This document shows, piece by piece, positions 33,182-41,103 of a DNA stretch of 64,000 nucleotides. Positions within the stretch are counted from its first letter, which is position 1. Each line of letters begins with the position of its first letter. Location of the stretch: positions 1 to 64,000 of the forward strand of contig UQGL01000001.1 in the NCBI GenBank assembly GCA_900540595.1. The letters run 5' to 3'. The position numbers and the translations under genes are program-made. The notes below the pieces were generated by a model. The model was given only the letters and a program-made list of their open reading frames with translations, made no database searches and was not told the DNA's origin. The stretch is from an uncultured Oscillospiraceae bacterium. GTDB lineage: Bacteria; Bacillota; Clostridia; Oscillospirales; Ruminococcaceae.

Positions 33182-34295
33182 CCTGCAGCTCGCCGCGGGA
33201 GCTTGCCTTCAGGTAGGCATAGATGAAGCCGTCCAGATCACCGTCCATGACAGCCTGCACATTGCCGCTTTCGTAGTTGGTGCGGTGATCCTTGACCAGC
33301 GTGTAGGGCATAAAGACATAGCTGCGGATCTGGTGGCCCCAGGCGATCTCATTCTGGACGCCCTTGATGTCATCGATCTTATCCTTGTGCTGCTGCAAAG
33401 CGATCTGGTACAGCTTGGCCTTCATCATCTCCATGGCGTACTCGCGGTTCTGCAGCTGGCTGCGCTGGGTCTGGCAGGTCGTCACGATGCCGGTGGGCTT
33501 GTGGATCAGGCGGACGGCAGAGGACGTCTTGTTGATGTGCTGGCCGCCTGCGCCGGAGGAGCGGTAGACCTGCATCTCGATGTCGGCGGGGTTGATTTCA
33601 ATGTTGATGTTGTTGTCCAGCTCGGGCATGACCTCAAGGCTGGAGAAGCTGGTCTGGCGGCGGGCGTTGGCGTCAAACGGGCTGATGCGCACCAGACGGT
33701 GGACACCGTGCTCGCTCTTGAGCATGCCGTAGGCGTTGGGGCCCTTGACCATCATCGAGGCAGACTTGATACCGGCCTCATCACCGTCCAGCACATCCAG
33801 CACCTCAACGCTGTAGCCGTGGGCCTCCGCCCAGCGGGTGTACATGCGGTAGAGCATCTCGGCCCAGTCCTGCGCCTCGGTGCCGCCGGTGCCGGCGTGG
33901 AAGGTCAGGATGGCGTTGTTGTGGTCGTACTCACCGTTGAGCATCGTCATAAGCTGCAGCTCATCAATGGCCTTCTCCACACCGTTGACAGCCTCCTCAC
34001 CCTCAGCGGCGAGGGAGGGGTCGTTCTCCTCCTCGATCATCTCCAGCAGGGTCTCGGCCTCCTCATACTGGGTGGAGAGCTTGCCGAAGCGCTCCAGCTT
34101 ATTTTTGACCTCACCCATCTCACTGATGATCTTCTGGCTGCGCTCCTGATCATCGTAGAAGCCGGGCATCGTCATCTGGTGCTCCAGCTCAGCCAGACGC
34201 TTCTCGCTGGCTTCGATGGAAAGAGCGTCCCGCAGGTCGTCCACGGCAGTCTTCATGCCGCCGAGTTTTGCTTTCAGTTCGTCAATGGTAATCAT
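33174..34295 (-). CDS. prfB: Peptide chain release factor 2
   Basis: A 373-residue release factor reading UGA and UAA. The catalytic motif is SSGAGGQHINKTSSAVR, and the N-terminal helices lead to the PGFYDD segment. The whole protein is encoded in one frame: no in-frame UGA or shift signal is seen around codon 25, where most bacteria have programmed +1 frameshifting. This copy therefore lacks that autoregulation. It is coupled to marR downstream. Confidence 0.96.
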   Translation of the reverse strand: MITIDELKAKLGGMKTAVDDLRDALSIEASEKRLAELEHQMTMPGFYDDQERSQKIISEMGEVKNKLERFGKLSTQYEEAETLLEMIEEENDPSLAAEGEEAVNGVEKAIDELQLMTMLNGEYDHNNAILTFHAGTGGTEAQDWAEMLYRMYTRWAEAHGYSVEVLDVLDGDEAGIKSASMMVKGPNAYGMLKSEHGVHRLVRISPFDANARRQTSFSSLEVMPELDNNINIEINPADIEMQVYRSSGAGGQHINKTSSAVRLIHKPTGIVTTCQTQRSQLQNREYAMEMMKAKLYQIALQQHKDKIDDIKGVQNEIAWGHQIRSYVFMPYTLVKDHRTNYESGNVQAVMDGDLDGFIYAYLKASSRGELQDV

Positions 34296-34398
34296 ATAGA
34301 GTATCCCTCATCCCATAAGTTCGCATAAAATTACATAGTACCATTATAAGCGAATTGGCGGGCGTTGTAAAGAGGGGAAATCATATATAATGAAGGTT

Positions 34399-34574
34399 CG
34401 TAGGGAGGGGTCTTGACCCCTCCGGGCCGTTATCGGCAGCGGCAAGGTTTCCGGGCAGCATATATGCCGCCCCTACGGACCTTCCGCAGGCTTGTAGGGG
34501 ACGCATATATGCGTCCCGGGGCAGTCTGCGACAGCCGTCAGGTTCCGCGGAGGGGTCAAGACCCCTCCCTACAA
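34399..34574. repeat. Modular palindrome repeat, locus 9 (two units)
   Basis: Unit a (34399-34477): cores GAGGGGTC-TT-GACCCCTC and GGGCAGCATATATGCCGCCC. Unit b (34491-34574): cores GGGACGCATATATGCGTCCC and GAGGGGTC-AA-GACCCCTC. The first and last cores are the same, in opposite orientation. The rest of the 34296-34684 gap holds the promoter at 34629. Confidence 0.87.
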
Positions 34575-34628
34575 CTCCGCTGTAAAAGCCCGTTTTTCCG
34601 TTTATCTTGTAAAGTTTTTATGTTTTCT

Positions 34629-34657
34629 TTGCATTTATCCATTTGATGCGGTATAAT
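34629..34657 (+). promoter_or_regulatory. Promoter of the RING-finger gene
   Basis: TTGCAT (34629-34634), a 17-bp spacer and TATAAT (34652-34657), then a GGGAGG ribosome binding site and ATG at 34685. Confidence 0.75.
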
Positions 34658-34684
34658 GACTTTATGTTACTGGGAGGATATTCA

Positions 34685-35701
34685 ATGACACGCTACACAG
34701 GAAACCATTGCCCTGTCTGTGAACAGGCTTTTACCGATACGGACGACATCGTTGTCTGCCCCGACTGCGGCACCCCCTACCACCGGGACTGCTGGAAAAA
34801 GGTCGGGGCCTGTATGCACCGCTCCGAGCATGCCGCCGGGTTTGAGTGGCAGCCCGAGATCGGCCCCGAGGCCGTAAAGGCCGCGCATGAGGCCACCTGC
34901 CCAAACTGCGGCACCCGCAACACACCGGGCGCGGCCCGCTGCAGCCATTGCGGCTGTCCCCTGCCCCGCAGCGAGGCCGACAGCGCCGATGCCGCCAAGC
35001 CCGAGGAGCAGGTCCCCATCTACGCCCGCGACCCGTCTGCGGTGAACAACCGCAGCGCTGCCCCCGGCCCGCACATCGAAACCTACAGCGCTGACCGGGA
35101 GGGCGGCATCTACCGCCGGGAGATCGGCCCCGAGGATACGATCGACGGCATCAAGGCTAAGGATTGGGCCGCCTATGTAGGCCGCAGCCCGATGTACTAC
35201 CTGATGCAGTTTTTCCGCATGAGCATCACGAACCGCAAGGCCGCTGTCTGCCTGTCGGCGTTCCTTTTCGGCCCGGCGTACCTGTTCTACCGCAAAATGT
35301 GGAAGGAGGGTCTGCTGACTGCCATTCTGACCATTGTGCTGAGCATCCCTACCTTTATAGAGATCATCTCGGTCTTTAACCCCTCGCTCCTCGGCGCGAT
35401 GCCGCTGGGCTGGCTGCCGGCCGCCGTCAATGTCTGCGCCGTGGCATCCTGGGCACTGAACATCATTCTGGGGCTGTTTGCGGTCTCCTGGTACCGCAGA
35501 GAGGCCAAGAAAAACATTGACCGCATCTACGCCGACTACCCTGACGGCGAGGCCCGCACCGATGCCCTGCTGCAGAAGGGCGGCACAAATCTGCTGGCGG
35601 CGCTGCTCTACTTCGGCATCATGCTGCTGCTTGCCTCGCTGGTCATCAATCTGGCTGGGCCCGGCTTTGTACAGTACGCCATGTCGATAAGCGGCTATTA
35701 A
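34685..35701 (+). CDS. Prokaryotic RING-finger membrane protein
   Basis: A 338-residue protein. Residues about 8-35 form a Prok-RING type zinc site (CPVC, then CPDCGTPYHRDCW). A zinc ribbon follows at about 77-98 (CPNC, then CSHCGCPL), then a polar linker. A C-terminal membrane region of three to four helices resembles DUF2628. The domain order suggests a zinc-dependent sensor or scaffold anchored in the membrane. The function is unknown, and no ubiquitin-like gene is nearby. It has its own promoter. Confidence 0.78.
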   Translation: MTRYTGNHCPVCEQAFTDTDDIVVCPDCGTPYHRDCWKKVGACMHRSEHAAGFEWQPEIGPEAVKAAHEATCPNCGTRNTPGAARCSHCGCPLPRSEADSADAAKPEEQVPIYARDPSAVNNRSAAPGPHIETYSADREGGIYRREIGPEDTIDGIKAKDWAAYVGRSPMYYLMQFFRMSITNRKAAVCLSAFLFGPAYLFYRKMWKEGLLTAILTIVLSIPTFIEIISVFNPSLLGAMPLGWLPAAVNVCAVASWALNIILGLFAVSWYRREAKKNIDRIYADYPDGEARTDALLQKGGTNLLAALLYFGIMLLLASLVINLAGPGFVQYAMSISGY

Positions 35702-35710
35702 ATCAGATCC

Positions 35711-35740
35711 TGTAGGGGCGGATGCAGGCATCGCCCCCTA
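35711..35740. repeat. Modular palindrome repeat, locus 10 (single core)
   Basis: A 30-bp single-core element, TGTAGGGGCGGATGC then GCATCGCCCCCTA. It lies 9 nt after the stop of the RING-finger gene. Confidence 0.75.
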
Positions 35741-35810
35741 GATAAACACAGCATCACCAAAGAAGAAGAACGCGCAATACACCAATGGTGTTAAAATTAG
35801 GAGGAAAATC

Positions 35811-36740
35811 ATGAAAACTGCTCTGGTTATTATGGCCGCAGGCATTGGCTCCCGCTTCGGCGGCGGCATCAAACAGCTGGCGGCTGTGGGTCCCAACGGC
35901 GAGATCATCATGGACTATTCCATTCATGACGCCATCGAGGCCGGCTTTGACAAGATCGTCTTTATCATCCGCCACGACATCGAGGATGCCTTCAAGGAGG
36001 CCATCGGCGACCGCATTGAGAAGATCTGCGCCGAACTGGGCGTTGAGATCGACTACGCCTTTCAGGCGCTGGAGAATGTCCCCGCAGGGTATTCCGTGCC
36101 GGAGGGACGCTCCAAGCCCTGGGGCACCGGTCAGGCCGTGCTGGCCTGCAAGGGCATCATCAAGGAGCCGTTCGCCGTCATCAATGCCGATGACTACTAC
36201 GGTAAGGAGGCCTTTGTCCAGCTGCATGACTTTTTGCAGGGCTACACGCCCGACAAGGCCGGTGATCTGGCCATGGCCGGCTTTGTGCTGAAGAACACCC
36301 TGAGCGACAACGGCGCCGTGACCCGCGGCATCTGCCAGATGAACGAGGCCCATTACCTGACCGGCGTGCTGGAGACCAGCGGCATTGAAAAGACCGCCGA
36401 CGGCGCAGCCGCAGGCGGCAAGAGCATCGACGTCGAGAGCCTTGTCTCGATGAATATGTGGGCACTGACCCCAGAGTTTGTCGATCTGCTCGATGCCGGC
36501 TTTGTAGAGTTCTTTGAGAAGGCCGCGCCTGCCAACCCGCTCAAGGCCGAGTATCTGCTGCCCATCTACATTGATGAGCTGCTGCACGCGGACAAGGTCA
36601 GCGTCAAGGTGCTGCCCACCCACGACAAGTGGTTCGGTGTGACCTACGCCGAGGACAAGCAGACCGTCATCGACAGCTTTGCCAAGCTGGTCGCAGACGG
36701 CGTGTACAGGAAAGACCTGTTCAGCGATCTGAAGAAGTAA
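35811..36740 (+). CDS. Sugar-phosphate nucleotidyltransferase
   Basis: A 309-residue nucleotidyltransferase of the GT-A-like fold. MAAGIGSRFGGGIKQL near the N-terminus binds the nucleotide, and INADDYYG (about 124-131) supplies the metal-binding Asp. The neighbouring galT suggests a UTP- or dTTP-sugar phosphate pyrophosphorylase supplying or recycling UDP-hexose. The exact substrate is not known. A terminator separates the two genes. Confidence 0.8.
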   Translation: MKTALVIMAAGIGSRFGGGIKQLAAVGPNGEIIMDYSIHDAIEAGFDKIVFIIRHDIEDAFKEAIGDRIEKICAELGVEIDYAFQALENVPAGYSVPEGRSKPWGTGQAVLACKGIIKEPFAVINADDYYGKEAFVQLHDFLQGYTPDKAGDLAMAGFVLKNTLSDNGAVTRGICQMNEAHYLTGVLETSGIEKTADGAAAGGKSIDVESLVSMNMWALTPEFVDLLDAGFVEFFEKAAPANPLKAEYLLPIYIDELLHADKVSVKVLPTHDKWFGVTYAEDKQTVIDSFAKLVADGVYRKDLFSDLKK

Positions 36741-36756
36741 ACAGCACACCGTGCTT

Positions 36757-36786
36757 TTCCCCCGCCGTATGACGGGGGATTTTTTA
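36757..36786 (+). terminator. Terminator of the nucleotidyltransferase gene
   Basis: A hairpin TCCCCCG...CGGGGGA followed by TTTTTTAT, 16 nt after the stop. Confidence 0.85.
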
Positions 36787-36834
36787 TAAGGCAGCGTCAT
36801 CTTAAAGCGGCGATGTACAATCGGCGGCGTTTGG

Positions 36835-36863
36835 TTGAAAATTGCAAAACCCTGACACACAAT
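36835..36863 (+). promoter_or_regulatory. Candidate promoter of galT
   Basis: TTGAAA (36835-36840), a 17-bp spacer and CACAAT (36858-36863). The match is moderate. The leader is about 70 nt. Confidence 0.45.
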
Positions 36864-36939
36864 GCTATGGAAAGCGGAGGCAAAAGGCGGTATGGTTAAT
36901 ACAACAGAATACACAACACACCGCTACAGGAGGGCAATC

Positions 36940-38523
36940 ATGGCAAAGAATGAAGTTGATCTTATGACCCTGACCCCGGAGCAGCGTGACGCACGCCTTG
37001 CCCTGGATGTAGAGCGCCTGCTGCGCTTCGGCCGCAAGCATAAGCTTATCAAGGATCTCGATGTTCTGGTGGCGCGCAACACGCTGCTGGATCTGCTGGC
37101 ACTGGCTGCCCCCAGCGAGGCCAAGCCCCCGAAGGAGGACCCCGAGACGCCCGCCGCCCTGCTGGATGAAATGGTGGAGCTGGCCGCGCAGAAGGAGCTT
37201 TTTGACGGTGCCGTAAATCAGTACCGCATCAACTTTGAGACCCGCCTGATGGGTGCCCTGATGCCCCGCGAGAGCGAGGTCTGCAAAAAGTTCAAGAAAC
37301 TCTACCAGAAGCAGGGTGCCAAGGCTGCGACCGACTGGTTCTATCAGCTCTGCGTGGATACCAACTACATCCGCACCGCGCAGATTGCCAAGAACATCCA
37401 GTGGAACACCGCCACCCCCTACGGTGAGCTGGAGATCACGATCAACCTGACCAAGCCTGAAAAAGACCCCAAGACCATCGCGCTGGAGCGTCTGCAGCCC
37501 AAGGCCGGCTACCCCGCCTGCATGCTCTGCAAGGAGAATATCGGCTACGCGGGCCGCATCAACTTCCCCGCGCGGCAGACCCACCGCATTGTGCCCATCA
37601 CGCTCGCAGGGGAGCAGTTCTACCTGCAGTACAGCCCCTACGCCTACTTCCATGAGCATTGCATCATGCTGCATGATCAGCATAAGCCCATGGAGATGAA
37701 CAAACAGACGCTGGCCGAGATTTTTGACTTTGTGGCACAGTTCCCCCACTATACCTGCGGTTCCAACGCCGATCTGCCGATCGTGGGCGGCAGCATCCTG
37801 AGCCATAGCCATTTTCAGGGCGGACGGTATGTTTTCCCGATGCAGAAGGCTGACATTGCCGTACCGATGACCGACATCCGCTACCCCGGCGTCAGGGCGG
37901 GCATCCTGAACTGGCCTGTTTCCGCCGTGCGTCTGGTCGGCCGCAGCAGCCAGCAGATGCAGATCGTGGCCAACAACATCCTGAGCGCATGGCGCGCCTA
38001 CAGCGATGAGAGTGTCGGTATTCTGGCAGAAACGGACGGCACACCGCACAATACCGTGACACCGATCCTGCACTACGATGAGACTGACGGGTTCATCCTT
38101 GACCTTGCGCTGCGCAACAACCGCACCAGCGAGGAGTTCCCGGACGGTATCTTCCACCCGCATAAGGAATACCACAACATCAAAAAGGAAAACATCGGCC
38201 TGATCGAGGTCATGGGTCTGGCCATCCTGCCCGCCCGCCTGAAGGATCAAGGTGCGCAGATCGCGGAGATTTTGGCGGGCCAGCGCCCGAACACCAGCCG
38301 TATCGAGGGCGATGCACTGGCTGTCCATGCCGACTGGATTGATGAATTGATCGCCAAGTACGGCACCAGCATGAAGCCCGAGGCCGCCAACAAGGCCGTC
38401 AAGGCCGAGATCGGCACGGTGTTCAGCCATGTGCTGGAGAATGCCGGTGTCTTTAAGCAGGACGCTCAGGGTCAGGCCGCGTTTGTGCGGTTTATGCAGA
38501 GCGTAGGGTTTAAGAAAGTGTAA
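36940..38523 (+). CDS. galT: UDP-glucose--hexose-1-phosphate uridylyltransferase, class II
   Basis: A 527-residue GalT of the Firmicutes type (GalT2), longer than the E. coli enzyme. It exchanges UMP between UDP-glucose and galactose 1-phosphate in the Leloir pathway. The catalytic histidine region is GGSILSHSHFQGGRY (about 287-301). The AGGAGG site fits the ATG at 36940. No galE or galK is nearby. Confidence 0.93.
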   Translation: MAKNEVDLMTLTPEQRDARLALDVERLLRFGRKHKLIKDLDVLVARNTLLDLLALAAPSEAKPPKEDPETPAALLDEMVELAAQKELFDGAVNQYRINFETRLMGALMPRESEVCKKFKKLYQKQGAKAATDWFYQLCVDTNYIRTAQIAKNIQWNTATPYGELEITINLTKPEKDPKTIALERLQPKAGYPACMLCKENIGYAGRINFPARQTHRIVPITLAGEQFYLQYSPYAYFHEHCIMLHDQHKPMEMNKQTLAEIFDFVAQFPHYTCGSNADLPIVGGSILSHSHFQGGRYVFPMQKADIAVPMTDIRYPGVRAGILNWPVSAVRLVGRSSQQMQIVANNILSAWRAYSDESVGILAETDGTPHNTVTPILHYDETDGFILDLALRNNRTSEEFPDGIFHPHKEYHNIKKENIGLIEVMGLAILPARLKDQGAQIAEILAGQRPNTSRIEGDALAVHADWIDELIAKYGTSMKPEAANKAVKAEIGTVFSHVLENAGVFKQDAQGQAAFVRFMQSVGFKKV

Positions 38524-38535
38524 AATCGCATAAGA

Positions 38536-38577
38536 AACAGGGACATCGACCCGGAAGGGCTGGTGTCCCTGTTTTCG
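38536..38577 (+). terminator. Terminator of galT
   Basis: A 10-bp stem, AACAGGGACA / TGTCCCTGTT, followed by TTCGTTG. Confidence 0.75.
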
Positions 38578-38583
38578 TTGTCT

Positions 38584-38892
38584 TGTAGGGGCCGGGCATG
38601 CCCGGCCCGCGGCCTTCCGGCAGGCAGTCGTCTGCCGTGCACCTCCGCGGGGCGTCGAGGACGCCGCCCCCTACAGAACCTCCCGGCAGGTTTGTAGGGG
38701 CCGCATATATGCGGCCCGCAGCCTTCTGGCAGGCAGCCGTTTACCGTACACATCCCGCGGAGCGGTCAAGACCGCTCCCTACAAAGCACCCGTTATCGTC
38801 ATCCTGTAGGGAGGGGTCTTGACCCCTCCGTGCGGCTTTCCCGCAAGCGCCTGTTTGCCTTACGCGCGCGGGCCGGGCATGCCCGGCCCCTA
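38584..38892. repeat. Modular palindrome repeat, locus 11 (three tandem units)
   Basis: Unit A (38584-38675): cores GGCCGGGCATGCCCGGCC and GGGGCGTC...GACGCCGCCCC. Unit B (38691-38784): GGCCGCATATATGCGGCC and GAGCGGTC-AA-GACCGCTC. Unit C (38804-38892): GAGGGGTC-TT-GACCCCTC and GGCCGGGCATGCCCGGCC. The units are about 90 bp with spacers of 15-20 bp. The last bases of unit C contain the stop codon of the leftward gene at 38890. Confidence 0.9.
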
Positions 38893-40206
38893 CTGCGCTG
38901 CGTTCTCCTTATACCCGCACTCCCACAAAACGCCCCAATCCAGTTCTTCATCTATCCCGGCTTCATACCGTGCCAGATTCACATCAATGACCCGCTGCTT
39001 CACATTCACGCAGCAGAGCAGTGTAAAGCTGACCGCCGCCGCAAAAATAGCGAGCTTCGCCGCCGGGATCGGCCTGAACACCCGCACCAGCGCCAGCACC
39101 GCACAGACGGCCAGCACAAACAGGCACCATGCAGCCGTGAACCGCCGGGGCGTCAGGGCGCAGAGCGTCACATAGACAGCCAGCTTGCCCGCTGCCAGCG
39201 CAGCAAAAGCCACGCCGAACCCGCAGAACACGGCGGCCAACGCTTTGGGCAGCGGCGCACGGCCAAAGAACTGTATGCCCGCCAGCACCGCAAAATTGAG
39301 CAGCAGGATTTTCAGCAACTCCCAAAAGCCGTTCACCGCAAAAGCGGCGGTGTCCGGTGCGTCCAGCCCCAGCGGCGCAGCGGCAAGCCACTCCCCTGCC
39401 TGCACGGCAAAGAACAACGCATAGACGCCGCATAGCGCCGTTACAGCCGCCACCGCCGTGGTGCGCGGCACAATGCGGCAGTTTTCCAGCACAGCGGCAC
39501 ACTGCTGCGCCGTGGTGGGCGGGGCTTTGCGGCGCAGGGAGCCGCCCACCAGCCCGTACAGCCACGCACCCACCGGGAGTGAGAGCAGGATATACATCAG
39601 CCGGTCAATGAATCTCACATTGTTCAGCAGCCTGCTCCACCAGTCGGACACCTGCTGCCCCAGCGCGGCAAAGTTGGCATCGGCCGCTGCCAGCAGCCCC
39701 CATGCCACACCGCACAGCGCCAGCGTCACCGCTGCCGTAACGATGAGGTGCAGAACTTTTCGTGTCCTCGTGCGGTCCTGCAGACGGGTGCGCAGCGCAG
39801 CAAAGACGGTACGCGCCCGCAGGAAGAAATTCCCGAACGGCAGGAGGACAAATCCGGCCAGCGCGTCCAGCGGGGCCAGACTGCCGCTCTGCCCCTGCGC
39901 CAGCATCCCGCACCGTGCCAGCACATACCAGACGGCGAACAGATGCCATGCCATCCACTGCCAGTCCCCCAGCGGCCCAGGCTGGTAGCCGTACAGCGGG
40001 TACGCCACGGCCAGCGCCATCCAGCATACGGCCCAGAGCGGCGTTTCCTTAGCGGCGGTGCGGTGCGCGGCGCGGGCGGCACAGTCCACATACACAATGA
40101 ACAGCGCCGCAAAAACCGGCATTCCCCAATCCGGATATGACTGCGGAAACATCACTCCGCGCAGATAAAAATACGCCAGCGGGTACATCAAAAGTGCATA
40201 CAGCAT
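38890..40206 (-). CDS. DUF4173/DUF4153-like membrane protein
   Basis: A 438-residue protein with roughly ten or more membrane helices and short polar loops, resembling DUF4153/DUF4173 proteins of Firmicutes. The function is unknown. It is the third gene of a leftward cluster with an XRE regulator and a DUF2975 protein. The TAG stop codon comes from the GTAGGGG end of repeat locus 11, so the end of the protein was set by the repeat. The ATG at 40206 is preceded by a purine-rich GGAAGGTGG. Confidence 0.75.
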   Translation of the reverse strand: MLYALLMYPLAYFYLRGVMFPQSYPDWGMPVFAALFIVYVDCAARAAHRTAAKETPLWAVCWMALAVAYPLYGYQPGPLGDWQWMAWHLFAVWYVLARCGMLAQGQSGSLAPLDALAGFVLLPFGNFFLRARTVFAALRTRLQDRTRTRKVLHLIVTAAVTLALCGVAWGLLAAADANFAALGQQVSDWWSRLLNNVRFIDRLMYILLSLPVGAWLYGLVGGSLRRKAPPTTAQQCAAVLENCRIVPRTTAVAAVTALCGVYALFFAVQAGEWLAAAPLGLDAPDTAAFAVNGFWELLKILLLNFAVLAGIQFFGRAPLPKALAAVFCGFGVAFAALAAGKLAVYVTLCALTPRRFTAAWCLFVLAVCAVLALVRVFRPIPAAKLAIFAAAVSFTLLCCVNVKQRVIDVNLARYEAGIDEELDWGVLWECGYKENAAQ

Positions 40207-40223
40207 AGCGAAACCACCTTCCC

Positions 40224-40251
40224 GTAGGGGCCGGACATGTCCGGCCTCTAC
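40224..40251. repeat. Modular palindrome repeat, locus 12 (single core)
   Basis: A single-core element: GTAGGGGCCGGACATGTCC and the matching right half ending CTCTAC. It sits between the XRE gene and the DUF4173-like gene. Its end, reading GTAGAGG leftward, supplies the TAG stop of the XRE gene. Confidence 0.8.
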
Positions 40252-40463
40252 CGATCCTCGTCCGGCACAAACTCCAAAATGTCCCCCGGCTGGCAGTCCA
40301 GCGCCCTGCAAAGCGCCTCCAATGTAGAAAACCGCACCGCTTTGGCTTTGTTGTTCTTCAGGATGGACAGATTCGCCGGGGTGATGCCGATCTCCTCGGC
40401 CAGCTCGCCCGCCGCCTTGTGGCGGCGGGCCATCATGACATCCAGATTGACCACAATAGGCAT
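40248..40463 (-). CDS. XRE-family regulator (YozG-like)
   Basis: A 71-residue single-domain helix-turn-helix protein (AGELAEEIGITPANLSILKN). This small type normally follows a DUF2975 gene, as here, and probably controls its own operon. Two direct repeats upstream (40978, 41001) are candidate binding sites. The stop codon lies in repeat locus 12. Confidence 0.85.
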   Translation of the reverse strand: MPIVVNLDVMMARRHKAAGELAEEIGITPANLSILKNNKAKAVRFSTLEALCRALDCQPGDILEFVPDEDR

Positions 40464-40476
40464 CGTGACGCCCCCC

Positions 40477-40932
40477 TTACACGGTGTAGTCCAGTTCGTC
40501 CTTCATGCGGACGGCCTGCGCAAAGGCGTTTTTCAGCACCCGGACGATCAGCGCCATGAACCCTGCCGCCACCGCCAAGAACAGGAACGGCAGATAGATC
40601 CCCGCTGCCAACAGGCAGAATCCCGCTGCGCCAGCACAACACCAGCTGATGCACCGCAGAGCCGCAACATTGGTGGAGACAAAGACCTCGCCCGCTTCAA
40701 TGCGGCGCAAAAACTGATACAGGCTGCACAGCATGACCAGCGCCAGCGCGGCGCAGGCATACCCCATCCCCAGCAGCAGGGGGCCGCTGCGCGGCGGCAG
40801 CCCATGTGCCGTAACCATCCAATGCGTGATCTTCGGGCCGCATACCGTCATAACCACGCTGCCCGCAATCGCCAGCGCCACAACGGCGCGGGTCAAAAGT
40901 ATGCTTCTCTGATCGTTCCAAAGCTGCTTCAT
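40477..40932 (-). CDS. DUF2975 family membrane protein
   Basis: A 151-residue protein with four membrane helices; the segment LYQFLRRIEAGEVFVSTNVAALRCISW is typical of DUF2975. It is paired with the XRE regulator 13 nt downstream, a conserved gene pair in Firmicutes. The function is unknown. The promoter is at 40962-40990. Confidence 0.83.
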   Translation of the reverse strand: MKQLWNDQRSILLTRAVVALAIAGSVVMTVCGPKITHWMVTAHGLPPRSGPLLLGMGYACAALALVMLCSLYQFLRRIEAGEVFVSTNVAALRCISWCCAGAAGFCLLAAGIYLPFLFLAVAAGFMALIVRVLKNAFAQAVRMKDELDYTV

Positions 40933-40961
40933 CTGTATCCGCCTCCCGGTTTATTGCCTGC

Positions 40962-41013
40962 AGTATAGCACATCGCATATCGTTTTGCAAGTATTTTTTA
41001 TCGTTTTTCAATA
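40962..41013 (-). promoter_or_regulatory. Promoter and candidate operators of the DUF2975 operon
   Basis: On the minus strand TTGCAA (40990-40985), a 17-bp spacer and TATACT (40967-40962). On the plus strand ATCGTTTTGCAA (near 40979) and ATCGTTTTTCAA (near 41002) are direct repeats about 23 bp apart. The first overlaps the -35. They are candidate sites for the XRE protein of the operon. Confidence 0.6.
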
Positions 41014-41103
41014 ATTTTGTAAAACCACTTCGTTTCGTTTGCGTATCTCGAAAAAATGGTGTATCATAGAAACAACTACAAACTTTTGTGCGAGGTGCCC
41101 TTC

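Noticed and set aside
33174..34295. A programmed frameshift in prfB.
   Set aside because: I looked for a UGA near codon 25 and a shift-prone CTT context; the frame is continuous.
38584..38892. A possible CRISPR array, because of repeated palindromes with spacers.
   Set aside because: The repeat units are about 90 bp with variable cores, the spacers are short and uneven, and no cas genes are present.
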